Source of the DNA: JACVRW01 sp963764665
GTDB lineage: Bacteria; Actinomycetota; Thermoleophilia; Solirubrobacterales; Thermoleophilaceae
Assembly (NCBI GenBank): GCA_963764665.1
Contig: CAVXTL010000012.1
Span: forward strand, 65,125-129,124
DNA: 64,000 nucleotides
Reading direction: 5' to 3'
A program made the translations under genes and the position numbers. Of this stretch, positions 1-8,840 are shown piece after piece. Numbering within the stretch: the first letter of the stretch is position 1; every line of letters begins with the position of its first letter. The notes under the pieces are model-generated. The model ran no database searches. It saw nothing but the letters and a program-made list of their open reading frames with translations, and was not told where the DNA came from.

Positions 1-1509
1 GCAGGGCAGCCGCGATCACCACAGGGAGGAACGCGCCCGGGATCTCCCACGTCCACTCCACTCCCGCCGCCGTGATGCCGCAGGCCATCACCGCGAGCAG
101 GGCGGCCACCGCCGCGGGGTCCTCTCCCCCAACCGGCGCCGGACCCCCACGACCACGGCGGTCCCGAGGAAGCCCAGTAACAGTAGGAGCCCGACCACGC
201 CCAGCTCCGCCGCCGTCTCCACGAACACGGAGTGCGCGTTCCGCACGTAGTAGTCGAGGGTTCCGTGCTGCGCCCACCAGGGCTCGTACCCCGCAGCGCC
301 GACGCCCCGCAGCGGCTGGGACTCGAAGGCCTCCCACCCCGCCTTCCAGAACTGGTAGCGGCCGGTGCCCTCCGTGCTGGTCAGGTGGCGGGTAACGAGG
401 CCCCTGCCAGTCACCGCATCCTGTGTGTCGGGCGGCGCTTTCAGCTCATGCCAGCGCTCGACCGGGTCCGCCCCAAGCAGGCCGACGATCAGCGCCAGCG
501 CCGCGCCGACCGTCAGCACCGCCGACACGGCGCGCGGCACGCGCAACCGCTCCACCAGACCGTCCACCATCGGCCTGAGGGTGAACGCGGCTGCCACCAC
601 CACGAGCGTCAGCAGCAGCATGACGTTGGCCTCGGTGTCGTACCCCGCGGCGCCGGTGCGCCCGTCCGTGAAGAGATCGCGCGACAACGAGGCGATCACG
701 AGCACGGCCGTGCCTACACCGCCTATGGTCACCGCGGTCACCAGTCGCACGCGGTTGGGGCTGAGCAGAAGCAGGATCACGAACCCCACGGCCCCGGCCA
801 CCGCACCACCACGCGACGACGTCAGGAAGACGGCGAAGGCGGGCAGCGGGACCGCGGCGGTGGCGAACGTCCGGCCCGCCACCGTGCGCGCCATGCCCGC
901 CAGGGCCACCAGCAGCACCGCACCCAGGGCCAGGAGGGCGCCGAGGGCGTTCCAGTAGCCGAGCGGATAGCTCAGCCGCGCGCGGGTCGCGGCCAGGTCG
1001 GCGGGCACAGCCGCCCCCGGGAAGAGCGACGGCACCAGCCGGCTGCCGAGGGCCACGACGCTCAGCGCCACGAGCCCGATGGCCAGCCCCGCCAGCCAGC
1101 TGCGCGCGCTTCGCGCGGGCGACGCCGCGACCACGAGCGCGAACACCCCCGAGTAACACACCGCACGCATGGTGTCGTCGAACGCTCCGCCGTCATCGAC
1201 GCCCCAGCCCATCGAGAGCGCGGTGAATCCCGTGAGGGCTATGAGGCAGCCGCCGGCAGCGAAGGCCTCCCCCGGCACCGGCGAGCGCGGGAAGAGCCGG
1301 AGGAGCACTCCCGCCACCACGGCCCACCAGACCGCCACGGCGAGGATCGCCCGCGCCTGGGCCGAGTATGCGCCGTCCGGAAGCGTGGTGGCGAGCGTTC
1401 CGAGGGCAACTGCTACGGTGACCAAATGACCACTGGAGAGGAGCTGAACGCCCGGTCTGCGGACCCCGACGCGTGTACGCGAGAGCGTTTGCGACGTCAC
1501 GCGATTCAC
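1..1509 (-). CDS. O-antigen ligase / Wzy-type polymerase, frameshifted and cut by left window edge
   Basis: This is a multi-membrane-segment protein of the O-antigen ligase/polymerase superfamily, expected to join or polymerise lipid-linked surface polysaccharide at the outer face of the membrane. It has many Ala/Leu/Val-rich helices and a large loop (GTGRYQFWKAG, then PLRGVGAAGYE and RNAHSVFVETAAELG) typical of the family, and it resembles the second polymerase at 6483-8549. The reading frame stops at base 88, but the next frame continues the expected sequence (EDPAAVAALLAVMACGITAAG and another hydrophobic helix) to base 1. Adding one G to the G5 tract (C5 on the plus strand, 126-130) restores a continuous frame. 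The GTG at 1509 is the longest start and overlaps the divergent gene at 1426. A start nearer 1425 is possible. Family call firm; 5' and 3' ends uncertain. Confidence 0.72.
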
Positions 1510-2031
1510 CCTATAGGCGCGCTCAGGGCGCTTGCCGCGGTCATCGCGCTGGTGGCCATCGCGGCACCGGCGGCGCAGGCCCAGAGTGACTCACCGTCCC
1601 GGGACCAGTACATCCCCTCCCCACCGTCGGCATCGGGAAAGAACAAGAAGGAGAACAACGACAACGGCGGCCAGAGCTCGGACAGCTCCGGTTCGGCGGA
1701 CGACCAGACGCTCGACCAGATCACCGGCGGCACCCCGTCGGGCGGTGACACGCCCGACAGCTCGAGCAACAAGAGCGGCGACAAGAAGGACTCGAAGAAG
1801 GACGACGGGTCCAAGAAGGACAAGAACGCCGAGGAGGACTCAGCGAGCGCGGCCCTGCCCCCGGTGGGTTCCGGCGGCGATGACGATGACGACGACGGGG
1901 CCCTGACCTCCGCCTCCAACGCGCTCACCGACTGGGATGAGCCGCTCGTGCCGGGCCTGGTAGCCCTCGCGGCGCTGCTCACACTGGCGACGTCGGTGAT
2001 CGTGCTCGTGCGCCGCAGGCGCCACTCCTAG
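1426..2031 (+). CDS. Exported, membrane-anchored low-complexity protein, unknown function
   Basis: This is a protein of about 201 residues that I do not recognise. It has an N-terminal hydrophobic segment ending AAPAAQAQ (signal-peptide-like), then a long hydrophilic stretch rich in Ser, Gly, Asp and Lys with KKD/KKE runs and a D6 run. It ends with one C-terminal hydrophobic helix followed by RRRRHS. This is the build of a wall- or surface-exposed spacer anchored by a C-terminal helix, although no clear LPxTG is seen (LPPVG is the nearest). The start is uncertain: ATG at 1426 overlaps the divergent gene, and a TTG at 1489 would give a compact signal peptide. Its place between polysaccharide genes suggests an envelope role, which is inference. 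Confidence 0.55.
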   Translation: MTTGEELNARSADPDACTRERLRRHAIHPIGALRALAAVIALVAIAAPAAQAQSDSPSRDQYIPSPPSASGKNKKENNDNGGQSSDSSGSADDQTLDQITGGTPSGGDTPDSSSNKSGDKKDSKKDDGSKKDKNAEEDSASAALPPVGSGGDDDDDDGALTSASNALTDWDEPLVPGLVALAALLTLATSVIVLVRRRRHS

Positions 2032-2057
2032 CTGCGCCGCCGGCTGCACGTCGCCGT

Positions 2058-3411
2058 TTAGCAGCTCCGCTCGGCCACGCAGGGGTCCACCACGCGCAGG
2101 TGGCGGCGCCAGTTGATCCCGCTCGCCCAGTCGAAGTAGTACGTGTCGTCCGAGGACCGGCGGAGGCCGGCGTCGCGCGCGAAGCTCACGAACGGGTCCC
2201 GGCGCCCGAAGCTCGTGTAGCTGGCGCCCGACTCGAACCAGATGTTCCAGGGCGTGCCCCCGGTGGTGTCGCCCACGTAGAGGCCGTAGTCGGCCATCGC
2301 CCGGAGGATCGTCTTCTTCCACGCGGGGGCTCTCAGCGCGTCGATCTCGGCCGGCGACATGTCGAGCTGGAAGCGCGTGCCCTGCGAGGGCGCCCCGGCT
2401 GAGCGGTCGCACGCCAGCCCCAGCCCGCGAGCCGGGTAGACCTTCCGGCCGGAGTCGCAGCGCACGAGCATGAAGAGCGCATGGTCGATCCGGCCACGGC
2501 GCATCTCCTCCGCCCGGATGATTCCCGCGAGCGATCCGTAGTGGGCGGCGTTGGCGTCGGAGCCCAGGCCGTCGCCCTCGATGCGGGTGCGCCCGCCCCA
2601 CGAGATCACCAGCCGGCCGCCGCCGCGGGGCTTGCGCCGGACCTGCCAGAAGTCGTACTCCCAGCCACTGTCCTGATCCACGACGGTCAGATGACCGTCG
2701 GAGCCGGCGGCGGCCTTGGCAGCGTCGGGGATGCGCACTCGCATGCCCTCGATCTCGCAGGTGCCCCAGTCCTCGACGCAGTGGATCTCGAACTCGGGAT
2801 CGCTGCCGTCCGGGTAGTAGATCGGGTGCTGCCAGTCCCCCTCCGTGCCGGCCACGCCGGCGCGCAGCTCGGCGGGCTCCCCCCAGCCGGTCACCCGGCG
2901 CACGATCGCGTCGGAGCGCGGATCGAGCCGGGGCCTGCGCGGCAGAAGCTGATTGAAGGGCGAGTCGTCCGCGTACGGGCGCCAGCACGCTCCCGGCCAG
3001 CTTCCCACGCCGAAGTTGCCGAGGCCCTGCGTCACGCTCGCGGAGCCGCAGGTGCGTCCGGCCCAGGTCGCCGGGGTCCGCCATGAGCACGACCAGGCGC
3101 GCCCGGCCTGCCCTGTCCTCCTCCTCGTCGGCCGCGCGAGCGCGCCAGGCGCTGGGCATCCTGATCCTGAGAAGGCCGCCCCCCGCCGCCTCCCGGATCC
3201 GACCGGCCTTCACGGCCCGGCGCTGGCCGCGCCGCTCGAGATATCCGCGCCTGACCCTGCGAGCGGCCAGGCCCTCGACCTTGAAGACGAGCACGCCGCT
3301 GTCCGCCGCGGCTGGGGTGAACACGCGCTTCTTCGTGGCGGCGCCGGCCCCCGGCGCCAGCACGGCCAGAGCCGCGAGCGCGAGGATTGGGACGAACAAC
3401 CTGCGAGACAA
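2058..3411 (-). CDS. Secreted protein of unknown function, one frameshift
   Basis: A TTG start at 3411 lies 7 bases after a clean AGGAGG site and opens a signal peptide (SRRLFVPILALAALAVLAPGAGA). The frame runs through an Arg-rich domain to ADPGDL near base 3063. The downstream frame then carries the larger domain: GRTCGSASV, CWRPYADDSPFNQ, DWQHPIYYP, CEIEGMRVRIPDAA, NIWFESGASYTSFG and a Cys-containing C-terminus. Removing one base from the GGG at 3062-3064 (CCC on plus) joins both parts as DLAGRTCGSASV. Six or more cysteines and a Trp/Tyr-rich body suggest a secreted carbohydrate-active or binding protein, but I recognise no family. The frameshift may be a sequence error or a real mutation. 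Confidence 0.6.
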
Positions 3412-3645
3412 GTACGGGCCTCCTGGGACCGGGCGGGTAAACACCCGGTATCGGGAGGGCGCTGCCGGCTGCGGCGCCGTGCGCCGGGGGATGGACGCAT
3501 GTATGAGCGCCGGAGCCCGAATCCAGCCCGGAACCCGCTACCTTCCAACGTGCCATGCGCGGCCTGGGGACCGGTCGCAGCGCGGTGAGGGGCGCCCGCA
3601 GCGTCGCGCCCCGCGTTCAAGGATTGAGCGCCACGGCCGAACGAT

Positions 3646-5742
3646 GTGCGAGACAGCCGAACTACACTCCGCTCTCCTCTGAACTCCGCCCCGGACATCT
3701 CCGCTCTGAACCGCCCCGCTGAGGGCGCGCTCGGGCCGTACCTCCGCGCAATCCGCGCTCACCGCCTGCTGGTGGTCGCTGTGATGCTGGCCGCGGTCGG
3801 CGCGGCCATCGCGTGGACCGCGCTGCGTCCGGCCGACTATCAGGCCACCGCGAACATCCTCCTGACGCCGCTCGCCCAGGAGGACACGCAGTTCCAGGGC
3901 CTCAACGCCGTGCGCGAGGCCGGCGATCCGACCCGTACCGCGCAGACGGCCGCCACTCTCATCAAGTCCACCGCCGCCGCCGATCGCACCGCTCGCGAGC
4001 TGGGCGGCGACTGGACCGCCAAGAAGGTGCTCGACGCGATCAGCGTCACGCCGGAGGGCGAGAGCAACATCCTCGCGGTCACCGCGAAGACGGACGACGC
4101 GACCGAGGCACAGCAGCTGGCAAACACCTTCGCCCGCGAGTCGCTCGCCGCCCGCCGGGACATCATCGCCAGGCAGGCCACCGCCGAGGTGGAGCGCCTG
4201 AGGGCCAGTCAGGACGACCTCGGCGAAGGCACCGAGGCCGCGGCCACCGTGACCGAGCGGATCAACGCGCTCGAGAAGGTGCGGGTGGACGGCGATCCCA
4301 CGCTGACGCTCTCGCAGGCGGCCACGAAGCCCGAGTCGCCGAGCGGCCCCCCGATGGCGGTCATCGTGCTCCTCGCGGCGCTGGCCGGCTTCACCCTGGG
4401 CTCCGGCGCCGCCCTGCTCCTCGAGCTCACGGAGCGCAGGATCAGGAACGAGGACGAGACGGTGGCGCTCTACCCGCTCCCGGTGCTCGCGCGGATCCCG
4501 CTCCTCAAGTCGAGCCAGCTGCGCGGCCGCCAGGCCTCCGGCTGGCACATGCTGCCCGCCGTGCGGGAGGCGTTCCGGACGCTCATGATCCAGCTGGGCC
4601 CGCACCCCGAGGGACGCGCGCACGTGGTGATGGTCACCAGCGCCTCGACCGGCGACGGCAAGACCACCTCCGCCGTGAACCTCGCAGCCGCGGCTGCCGC
4701 CAGCGGCGACCCGGTGATCCTCCTCGACTTCGACCTCCGCAAGCCGGACGTGGGCCGCACCCTGGGCGTGCAGCCCGGTACCGAGCTCACGGGCCTGCTC
4801 CAGCCGGACACCCAGCTGCGCGACCTGCTGTCGCCGGCCCCCGGCCTTCCGGCCCTGTCGGTGCTCACCACCACGGTCGCCGAGGGCGATGTGGCACTCG
4901 TCGAGGCGCTCAGCCGGCGCCTCCCCGAGCTGATCGCGGACGCTCGCGAGCTCTGCAACTACGTGGTGATCGACACCGCACCGATCGGCGAGATCAGCGA
5001 CGCCCTCCGTCTGGTGGGCGACGTGGACAGCATCATCGTGGTCACCAAGCCCGGCAACACCAACCGCGCCAACTTCGAGATGATGCGCGACCTCCTCGAG
5101 CGCACCGCCTACACGCCTGCGGGCTTCCTGGTGATCGGCGACTCCACGCCGCGCACGAGCGCCTACTACGCGTACGGGGCCACCGGCCGCGAGCTCTTCC
5201 TGCAGGACCCCACGCCGGGCGGCGATGCCCCACGGCCGCGCCCGGCGCCCACCAAGTCGTCGAGCGAGATCGTGTCCGACGCAGCCGGCGAGCGCGCCGC
5301 CTCCTCCGACAGGCCGGTCCGGCGCCGCCCCGACCGCGTGGCCCCTCGCTCCATCGAGCGGGAGAGCTCCGCGCCGCGAGGCGAGCGAGGCGACCGCGGC
5401 GACCGCGAGAAGGGCACACCCGCCGTGGCCCCCAAGCGGCCCGCCGCCGAGGCCAAGAAGCCGGTGGAGGACGCCAAGCGCCCCAGCGAGGACGCCAAGC
5501 GCCCGGCCGAGGACGCGAAGCGCCCGGCCGACGAGGTCAAGCGCCCCGCTGAGAACGTGAAGGCGAGCAACAACGGCGAGGGCGACAGCGCCCGGCCGGC
5601 CTCCGACCGCCCCGGCGCCGAGAACGGCCCGCGGCGCCCCGAGGGACCACACCGCCGCCCCACACGCCCGCCGCGCTCGGATGAGCGCAGCGCCCGCGCG
5701 GACAAGCCGTCGCGCTCAGAAGACCGTCCCTCGAAGAACTAA
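3646..5742 (+). CDS. Wzz/BY-kinase-like polysaccharide chain-length regulator
   Basis: This is a membrane chain-length determinant fused to a P-loop ATPase of the bacterial tyrosine kinase (CpsD/CapB/Wzc) type. It probably controls polymerisation and export of the surface polysaccharide made by the flanking genes. TM1 lies at about residues 39-60, a periplasmic-type Wzz region follows, and TM2 is at about 236-260. Next come Walker A (STGDGKTT, about 335), Walker A' (LLDFDLRKPD, about 358-368) and Walker B (VVIDTAP, about 440). The last 170 residues are unusual. Instead of a clear tyrosine cluster there is a charged, Pro-rich tail with at least five KRPAEDA-type heptad repeats (about 598-640). 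The start is uncertain: GTG 3646 has no strong ribosome site. The general family is secure. Confidence 0.85.
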   Translation: MRDSRTTLRSPLNSAPDISALNRPAEGALGPYLRAIRAHRLLVVAVMLAAVGAAIAWTALRPADYQATANILLTPLAQEDTQFQGLNAVREAGDPTRTAQTAATLIKSTAAADRTARELGGDWTAKKVLDAISVTPEGESNILAVTAKTDDATEAQQLANTFARESLAARRDIIARQATAEVERLRASQDDLGEGTEAAATVTERINALEKVRVDGDPTLTLSQAATKPESPSGPPMAVIVLLAALAGFTLGSGAALLLELTERRIRNEDETVALYPLPVLARIPLLKSSQLRGRQASGWHMLPAVREAFRTLMIQLGPHPEGRAHVVMVTSASTGDGKTTSAVNLAAAAAASGDPVILLDFDLRKPDVGRTLGVQPGTELTGLLQPDTQLRDLLSPAPGLPALSVLTTTVAEGDVALVEALSRRLPELIADARELCNYVVIDTAPIGEISDALRLVGDVDSIIVVTKPGNTNRANFEMMRDLLERTAYTPAGFLVIGDSTPRTSAYYAYGATGRELFLQDPTPGGDAPRPRPAPTKSSSEIVSDAAGERAASSDRPVRRRPDRVAPRSIERESSAPRGERGDRGDREKGTPAVAPKRPAAEAKKPVEDAKRPSEDAKRPAEDAKRPADEVKRPAENVKASNNGEGDSARPASDRPGAENGPRRPEGPHRRPTRPPRSDERSARADKPSRSEDRPSKN

Positions 5743-5820
5743 GCCGCACGGTTCCTGAGGTCCTCCGCGGCTCCTGAGCGACGCCGGAGTTCCCGAGCCG
5801 GACCCGCCTTGACAGGCACT

Positions 5821-5867
5821 CGTGGGGACTGAGTCCCGCCGAGCGGGACTCAGTGCAGTCGAGTGGC
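5821..5867 (+). repeat. Dispersed palindromic repeat, copy A
   Basis: A perfect 12-bp stem (ACTGAGTCCCGC / GCGGGACTCAGT, 5828-5854) with loop CGA is embedded in about 46 bases that match the reverse complement of 35799-35846 at nearly all positions. The copy lies 80-125 bases after the BY-kinase stop. It has no U tract, so a simple intrinsic terminator is not obvious. A REP-like element or 3'-end structure is possible. Confidence 0.7.
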
Positions 5868-6023
5868 CCATGCGGCCGAGCCTGGCTGCGCTGCCTTGCA
5901 GCCGGCTAGCCCTGGCCGAGCGAAGACCGAGCAGCGCAAGGACGCAGGGAGCGTGGCGTGCGAACGCACGCGAGCGACCGAGGACGCCGCGATGCGACGG
6001 TCTGCAGCCGGCCATAGAAATGC

Positions 6024-6054
6024 GAAGGGCGGCGGGGAAACCCCGCCGCCCTTC
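6024..6054. terminator. Bidirectional terminator hairpin
   Basis: A 14-bp perfect GC-rich stem (GAAGGGCGGCGGGG / CCCCGCCGCCCTTC) with loop AAA. On the minus strand it is followed by CGCATTTCT, which suits termination of the LPFTG gene; on the plus strand it is followed by ACTTTCC. With the repeat at 5821 it fills the 400-base gap 5743-6144, in which no coding gene is seen. Confidence 0.7.
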
Positions 6055-6072
6055 ACTTTCCTCCGCGCTTCT

Positions 6073-6124
6073 GGGGCCGTTCCTCGATGGGTGCCGACCT
6101 AGCGGCCGACCCCGGAACGGCCCC
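6073..6124. other. Second long hairpin downstream of the LPFTG gene
   Basis: GGGGCCGTTCC (6073-6083) pairs perfectly with GGAACGGCCCC (6114-6124) across a 30-base loop, 20 bases beyond the stop of the minus-strand LPFTG gene. It could be a stability element or part of the terminator region. No known RNA family is recognised. Confidence 0.4.
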
Positions 6125-6144
6125 GTGAGGCGCGCAAGTGCTGC

Positions 6145-6435
6145 TTAGACCTGATCCGACCGCAGAGTGCGGCGGAGCACCAGACCGGTCCCGAGCAGGC
6201 CCGCGCCGATGACGGCGAAGACTCCAAGCTCGAGTCCGGTGAACGGGAGCTGACCGCTGGTGTCGACCGCGGCGGCCTCCTGGCCGGCGGTGTCACCACC
6301 GCTCGGTCCCTGCGCGATTCCGGCCAGGCCACCGTAGGTGTCCCCGGTCGGAGTCTGAGCTGAAGCCGTACCAGCGACCATAAGCGCCAGTACGCAAGTT
6401 GCTACCAGAGTCAGTTTCAAAAGCCTCTTATGCAC
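6145..6435 (-). CDS. Small LPFTG-anchored surface protein
   Basis: This 96-residue exported protein has a GTG start at 6435 preceded at 7 bases by AAGGGG. It has a signal peptide (LTLVATCVLALMVAGTASAQ), a short Gly/Thr/Ala/Asp linker, then LPFTG followed by a hydrophobic helix and an RR-containing tail. This is a complete sortase cell-wall sorting signal or, in GC-rich actinobacteria, a membrane-retained variant of it. Only about 40 residues would be exposed after processing, so it may serve as a small wall protein or spacer. No sortase gene lies in this window. It is separated from the Wzy-like gene upstream by about 50 bases and may be co-transcribed with it. Function unknown. Confidence 0.75.
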   Translation of the reverse strand: MHKRLLKLTLVATCVLALMVAGTASAQTPTGDTYGGLAGIAQGPSGGDTAGQEAAAVDTSGQLPFTGLELGVFAVIGAGLLGTGLVLRRTLRSDQV

Positions 6436-6482
6436 GTGTGATCCCCTTGGACGAGATTTCTCCCAGCCCGGTCCAACGTACC

Positions 6483-8549
6483 TCACCTTCCGGACGTTGT
6501 AAAGCGATCCGTTGCGGCCTTTTGAATGCGGGTGTTCTCGGCCTTGGGATCGACCCGGCGCCGGGCGGCGATGTTGCGGGCGAGGCGGGTGAGCACGGGG
6601 TCTCGGGCGTTCAGGGCGCGGGCCCGGCTCAGGTGGGCGGCTGCGGGGCCGAAGCGCCCGCGGCCGGCGTCGATGAGCGCGAGCTCGAAGTGGGCGAGCC
6701 AGTTGTCCTCCACCGTGAGCGAGTGCTCGAAGGCGTCCTGGGCCTCGTCGTAGCGGCGGTCGAAGATGGCGATCCGCCCTTCGGCGAGGTCGGGATCGAG
6801 CGATGCCGAGTTGAGCGAGCGCGCCCGGTCGAGGTCCTCGAAGGCACTGTCCACGTCGACCGCCGCCCGCTCCTCGGCCCGGTTGACATACCGCACCGAC
6901 AGGTAGGCCGGCACGAGCGCGACCAGCGCGACGGCGGCGAGGCCTCCGGCCACCCACGCTCCCGCGCGCGCTGCGCGGGTGGGGCTCCGGGCGCTCTCCG
7001 AGCCGGACGGCCGCGCGGCGGCCACGAGTGCCACCAGCGGTAGCGTCAGCGCGGGCGACGCCACGGCCGGGATCTCCTCGAGCCAGTCGAAGTTCAGGTG
7101 TACGGCGAAGTAGGCGGCGATCGCCAGCGTGGTGGCCAGGACGAGCGCGGGTGCGCGCGCGAGGCGGCGCCGGAGCGTAGCCCCGGCCACGAAGAGCGTC
7201 AGGAAGAAGCCCACGAGCAGGGCCGCGGCCACGGCGCCGCCTTCGCCGAGGGCTCGCAGGAACATGTTGTGCGCGTAGCGCGAGTGCTTCGGCTCGTCCC
7301 TGCGCGCGGTGTACTCGCGCTCGAAGTTCCCGGTGCCCACGCCGGTCACGGGCGACTCCTCGAAGAGGTCGATCGCGACCCGCCAGTAGTCGGGGCGCTC
7401 GTAGGGGTCGAGATTGGAGATCCGCGCCCCCTCCCCCGACTCGTACTCGGCGCCGGTGAGCGTGGCCCACTGCTCGTCGACGGTGTCGGTGATGCGGTCG
7501 AGGTTGACCAGCGCCACGGCCACGACCGCGGCCGCGAGCAGGGCCACGCCCACGAGGCCGGCCCGACGGCCCGCAGTCTCGATGCGCTCGTGCCCGCGCG
7601 CGGCGCGCTCCGCGAGCGAGAGCAGCAGCCCGGCGGCCCCGGCCACGAGCACCGACGGCAGGATCGCCGCCACCCCGTCGTCCAGGGCGGGGCCGATGGC
7701 GCCGCCCAGCTCGCCGGTGTCGTAGACGTTGAAGATCGGCCCCGCGGCGATGGCCACGGCGCCGGCGAGCACGAGCAGCCGCGTGACCACCCTGAGCCGA
7801 TCGGGGGCGAAGATGAGGAACACCGGCGTCGCGACGGCCACGCCGATGAACGAACCGCGGCTCTGGGAGAGGAGGGCGAAGTCCGCCAGCAGCGCCGCCA
7901 CGGCGAGGAACAGCCCGGCCAGCACCGGGTTCGCGTCCCGGTCGGTGGACAGCCCGAAGGCCGCCAGCATCCCGATGACCCCGAGCGCCGCGTTGCCGTT
8001 CGCATATCCGGTGGGGTGCTGGTAGCGGAACTCGAAGATGTACTTGCTCACGTCGCCGGTGCCAGAGGCGCCCGTGAGGCTGACCACCGCCACCACGGCG
8101 AGCCCGAGCGACCAGGCCCCGAGCAGCCAGCGCGCCGACCGGGCGTCCCAGGGAAGAAGCGCCAGCGCCCAGGCCAGGGCGAGGAGGAACAGCAGCTTGT
8201 CCGCGGCCTCGAGGGCGCTCCCGGTCGAGTCGGCCCAGAGCAGCGACGCGAAGGCCCAGGCCACGTACGCGGCGAGCAGCGCCAGCGCCACCCGGGCGCC
8301 GCGCGCCTCCGGGAGGGCGCGGCCGGTGGCCATCCCCACGACGATCGCGAGCGCGACCGCGAGGATCGCCGCCGGATACCAGTCGCGCGGGAAGTATCCG
8401 CCGCTGTTCGGGGCCAGGTAGATCCAGAGCCCCAGCACCGGGAGCGCGAGCAGCAAGGGCAGGGCGGCGCGCAGCTCCGCCGGCGAGAGGCCCGTCCGCG
8501 CCAGCGCCCGGGGCATGCCCTTCCGTTCGATGACCTCAGCGGGGTTCAT
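6483..8549 (-). CDS. O-antigen ligase / Wzy-type polymerase with C-terminal TPR region
   Basis: This is a 688-residue integral membrane protein of the O-antigen ligase/polymerase superfamily with roughly a dozen hydrophobic helices. Diagnostic segments are the long external loop (YQHPTGYANGNAALG) and SPVTGVGTGNFEREY followed by RYAHNMFLRALGEGG, the conserved His/Glu-Gly region of the family. After the last helix a hydrophilic C-terminal region of about 120 residues (AEERAAVDVDSAFEDLDRA, DPDLAEGRIAIFDRRYDEAQ, FEHSLTVEDNWLAHFELALI) reads as two or three TPR-like helical repeats, a known architecture in this superfamily. ATG start at 8549. It probably polymerises or ligates the glycan initiated by the transferase at 8841, which is divergently transcribed. 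Exact activity (ligase or polymerase) cannot be told from sequence. Confidence 0.85.
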   Translation of the reverse strand: MNPAEVIERKGMPRALARTGLSPAELRAALPLLLALPVLGLWIYLAPNSGGYFPRDWYPAAILAVALAIVVGMATGRALPEARGARVALALLAAYVAWAFASLLWADSTGSALEAADKLLFLLALAWALALLPWDARSARWLLGAWSLGLAVVAVVSLTGASGTGDVSKYIFEFRYQHPTGYANGNAALGVIGMLAAFGLSTDRDANPVLAGLFLAVAALLADFALLSQSRGSFIGVAVATPVFLIFAPDRLRVVTRLLVLAGAVAIAAGPIFNVYDTGELGGAIGPALDDGVAAILPSVLVAGAAGLLLSLAERAARGHERIETAGRRAGLVGVALLAAAVVAVALVNLDRITDTVDEQWATLTGAEYESGEGARISNLDPYERPDYWRVAIDLFEESPVTGVGTGNFEREYTARRDEPKHSRYAHNMFLRALGEGGAVAAALLVGFFLTLFVAGATLRRRLARAPALVLATTLAIAAYFAVHLNFDWLEEIPAVASPALTLPLVALVAAARPSGSESARSPTRAARAGAWVAGGLAAVALVALVPAYLSVRYVNRAEERAAVDVDSAFEDLDRARSLNSASLDPDLAEGRIAIFDRRYDEAQDAFEHSLTVEDNWLAHFELALIDAGRGRFGPAAAHLSRARALNARDPVLTRLARNIAARRRVDPKAENTRIQKAATDRFTTSGR

Positions 8550-8840
8550 AAAGATTGGTTGCTCGACTCATCCAATCGGCCTGTTCAACCGAAGCACTCG
8601 CTATACAGAAAACGCGGGACGGCGATGGCGGCGAAATCGCTTAATCCCGGTGTGGCGAAATGAAAAGGCCGAGGGTATGATGATCCGCGAAGACCAACCT
8701 GGGAGGGGCCGGAAGCCGCTACGGGTGAGTCAGTCTGTCTAGTCGGTGTAGGGGGCATCGTCGCGCCTCCATAGTGCTCCGCCTGCGCGGAGATAGATCA
8801 GCCTATTCGCCCTTTCGGTCGGCCCAGACCTGGACTCAAA

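Noticed and set aside
5880..6020. A possible small RNA or mobile element between the BY-kinase and the LPFTG gene
   Set aside because: There are short GAGCGA/CGAGCGAC repeats but no terminal inverted repeats, coding frame with a ribosome site or known RNA structure beyond the hairpins already listed.
8640..8740. Possible c-di-GMP or other riboswitch in front of the sugar transferase
   Set aside because: Some GC-rich hairpins are visible (GGGAGGGGCCGGAAGCC) but the conserved GEMM blocks are missing. No support for a named class.
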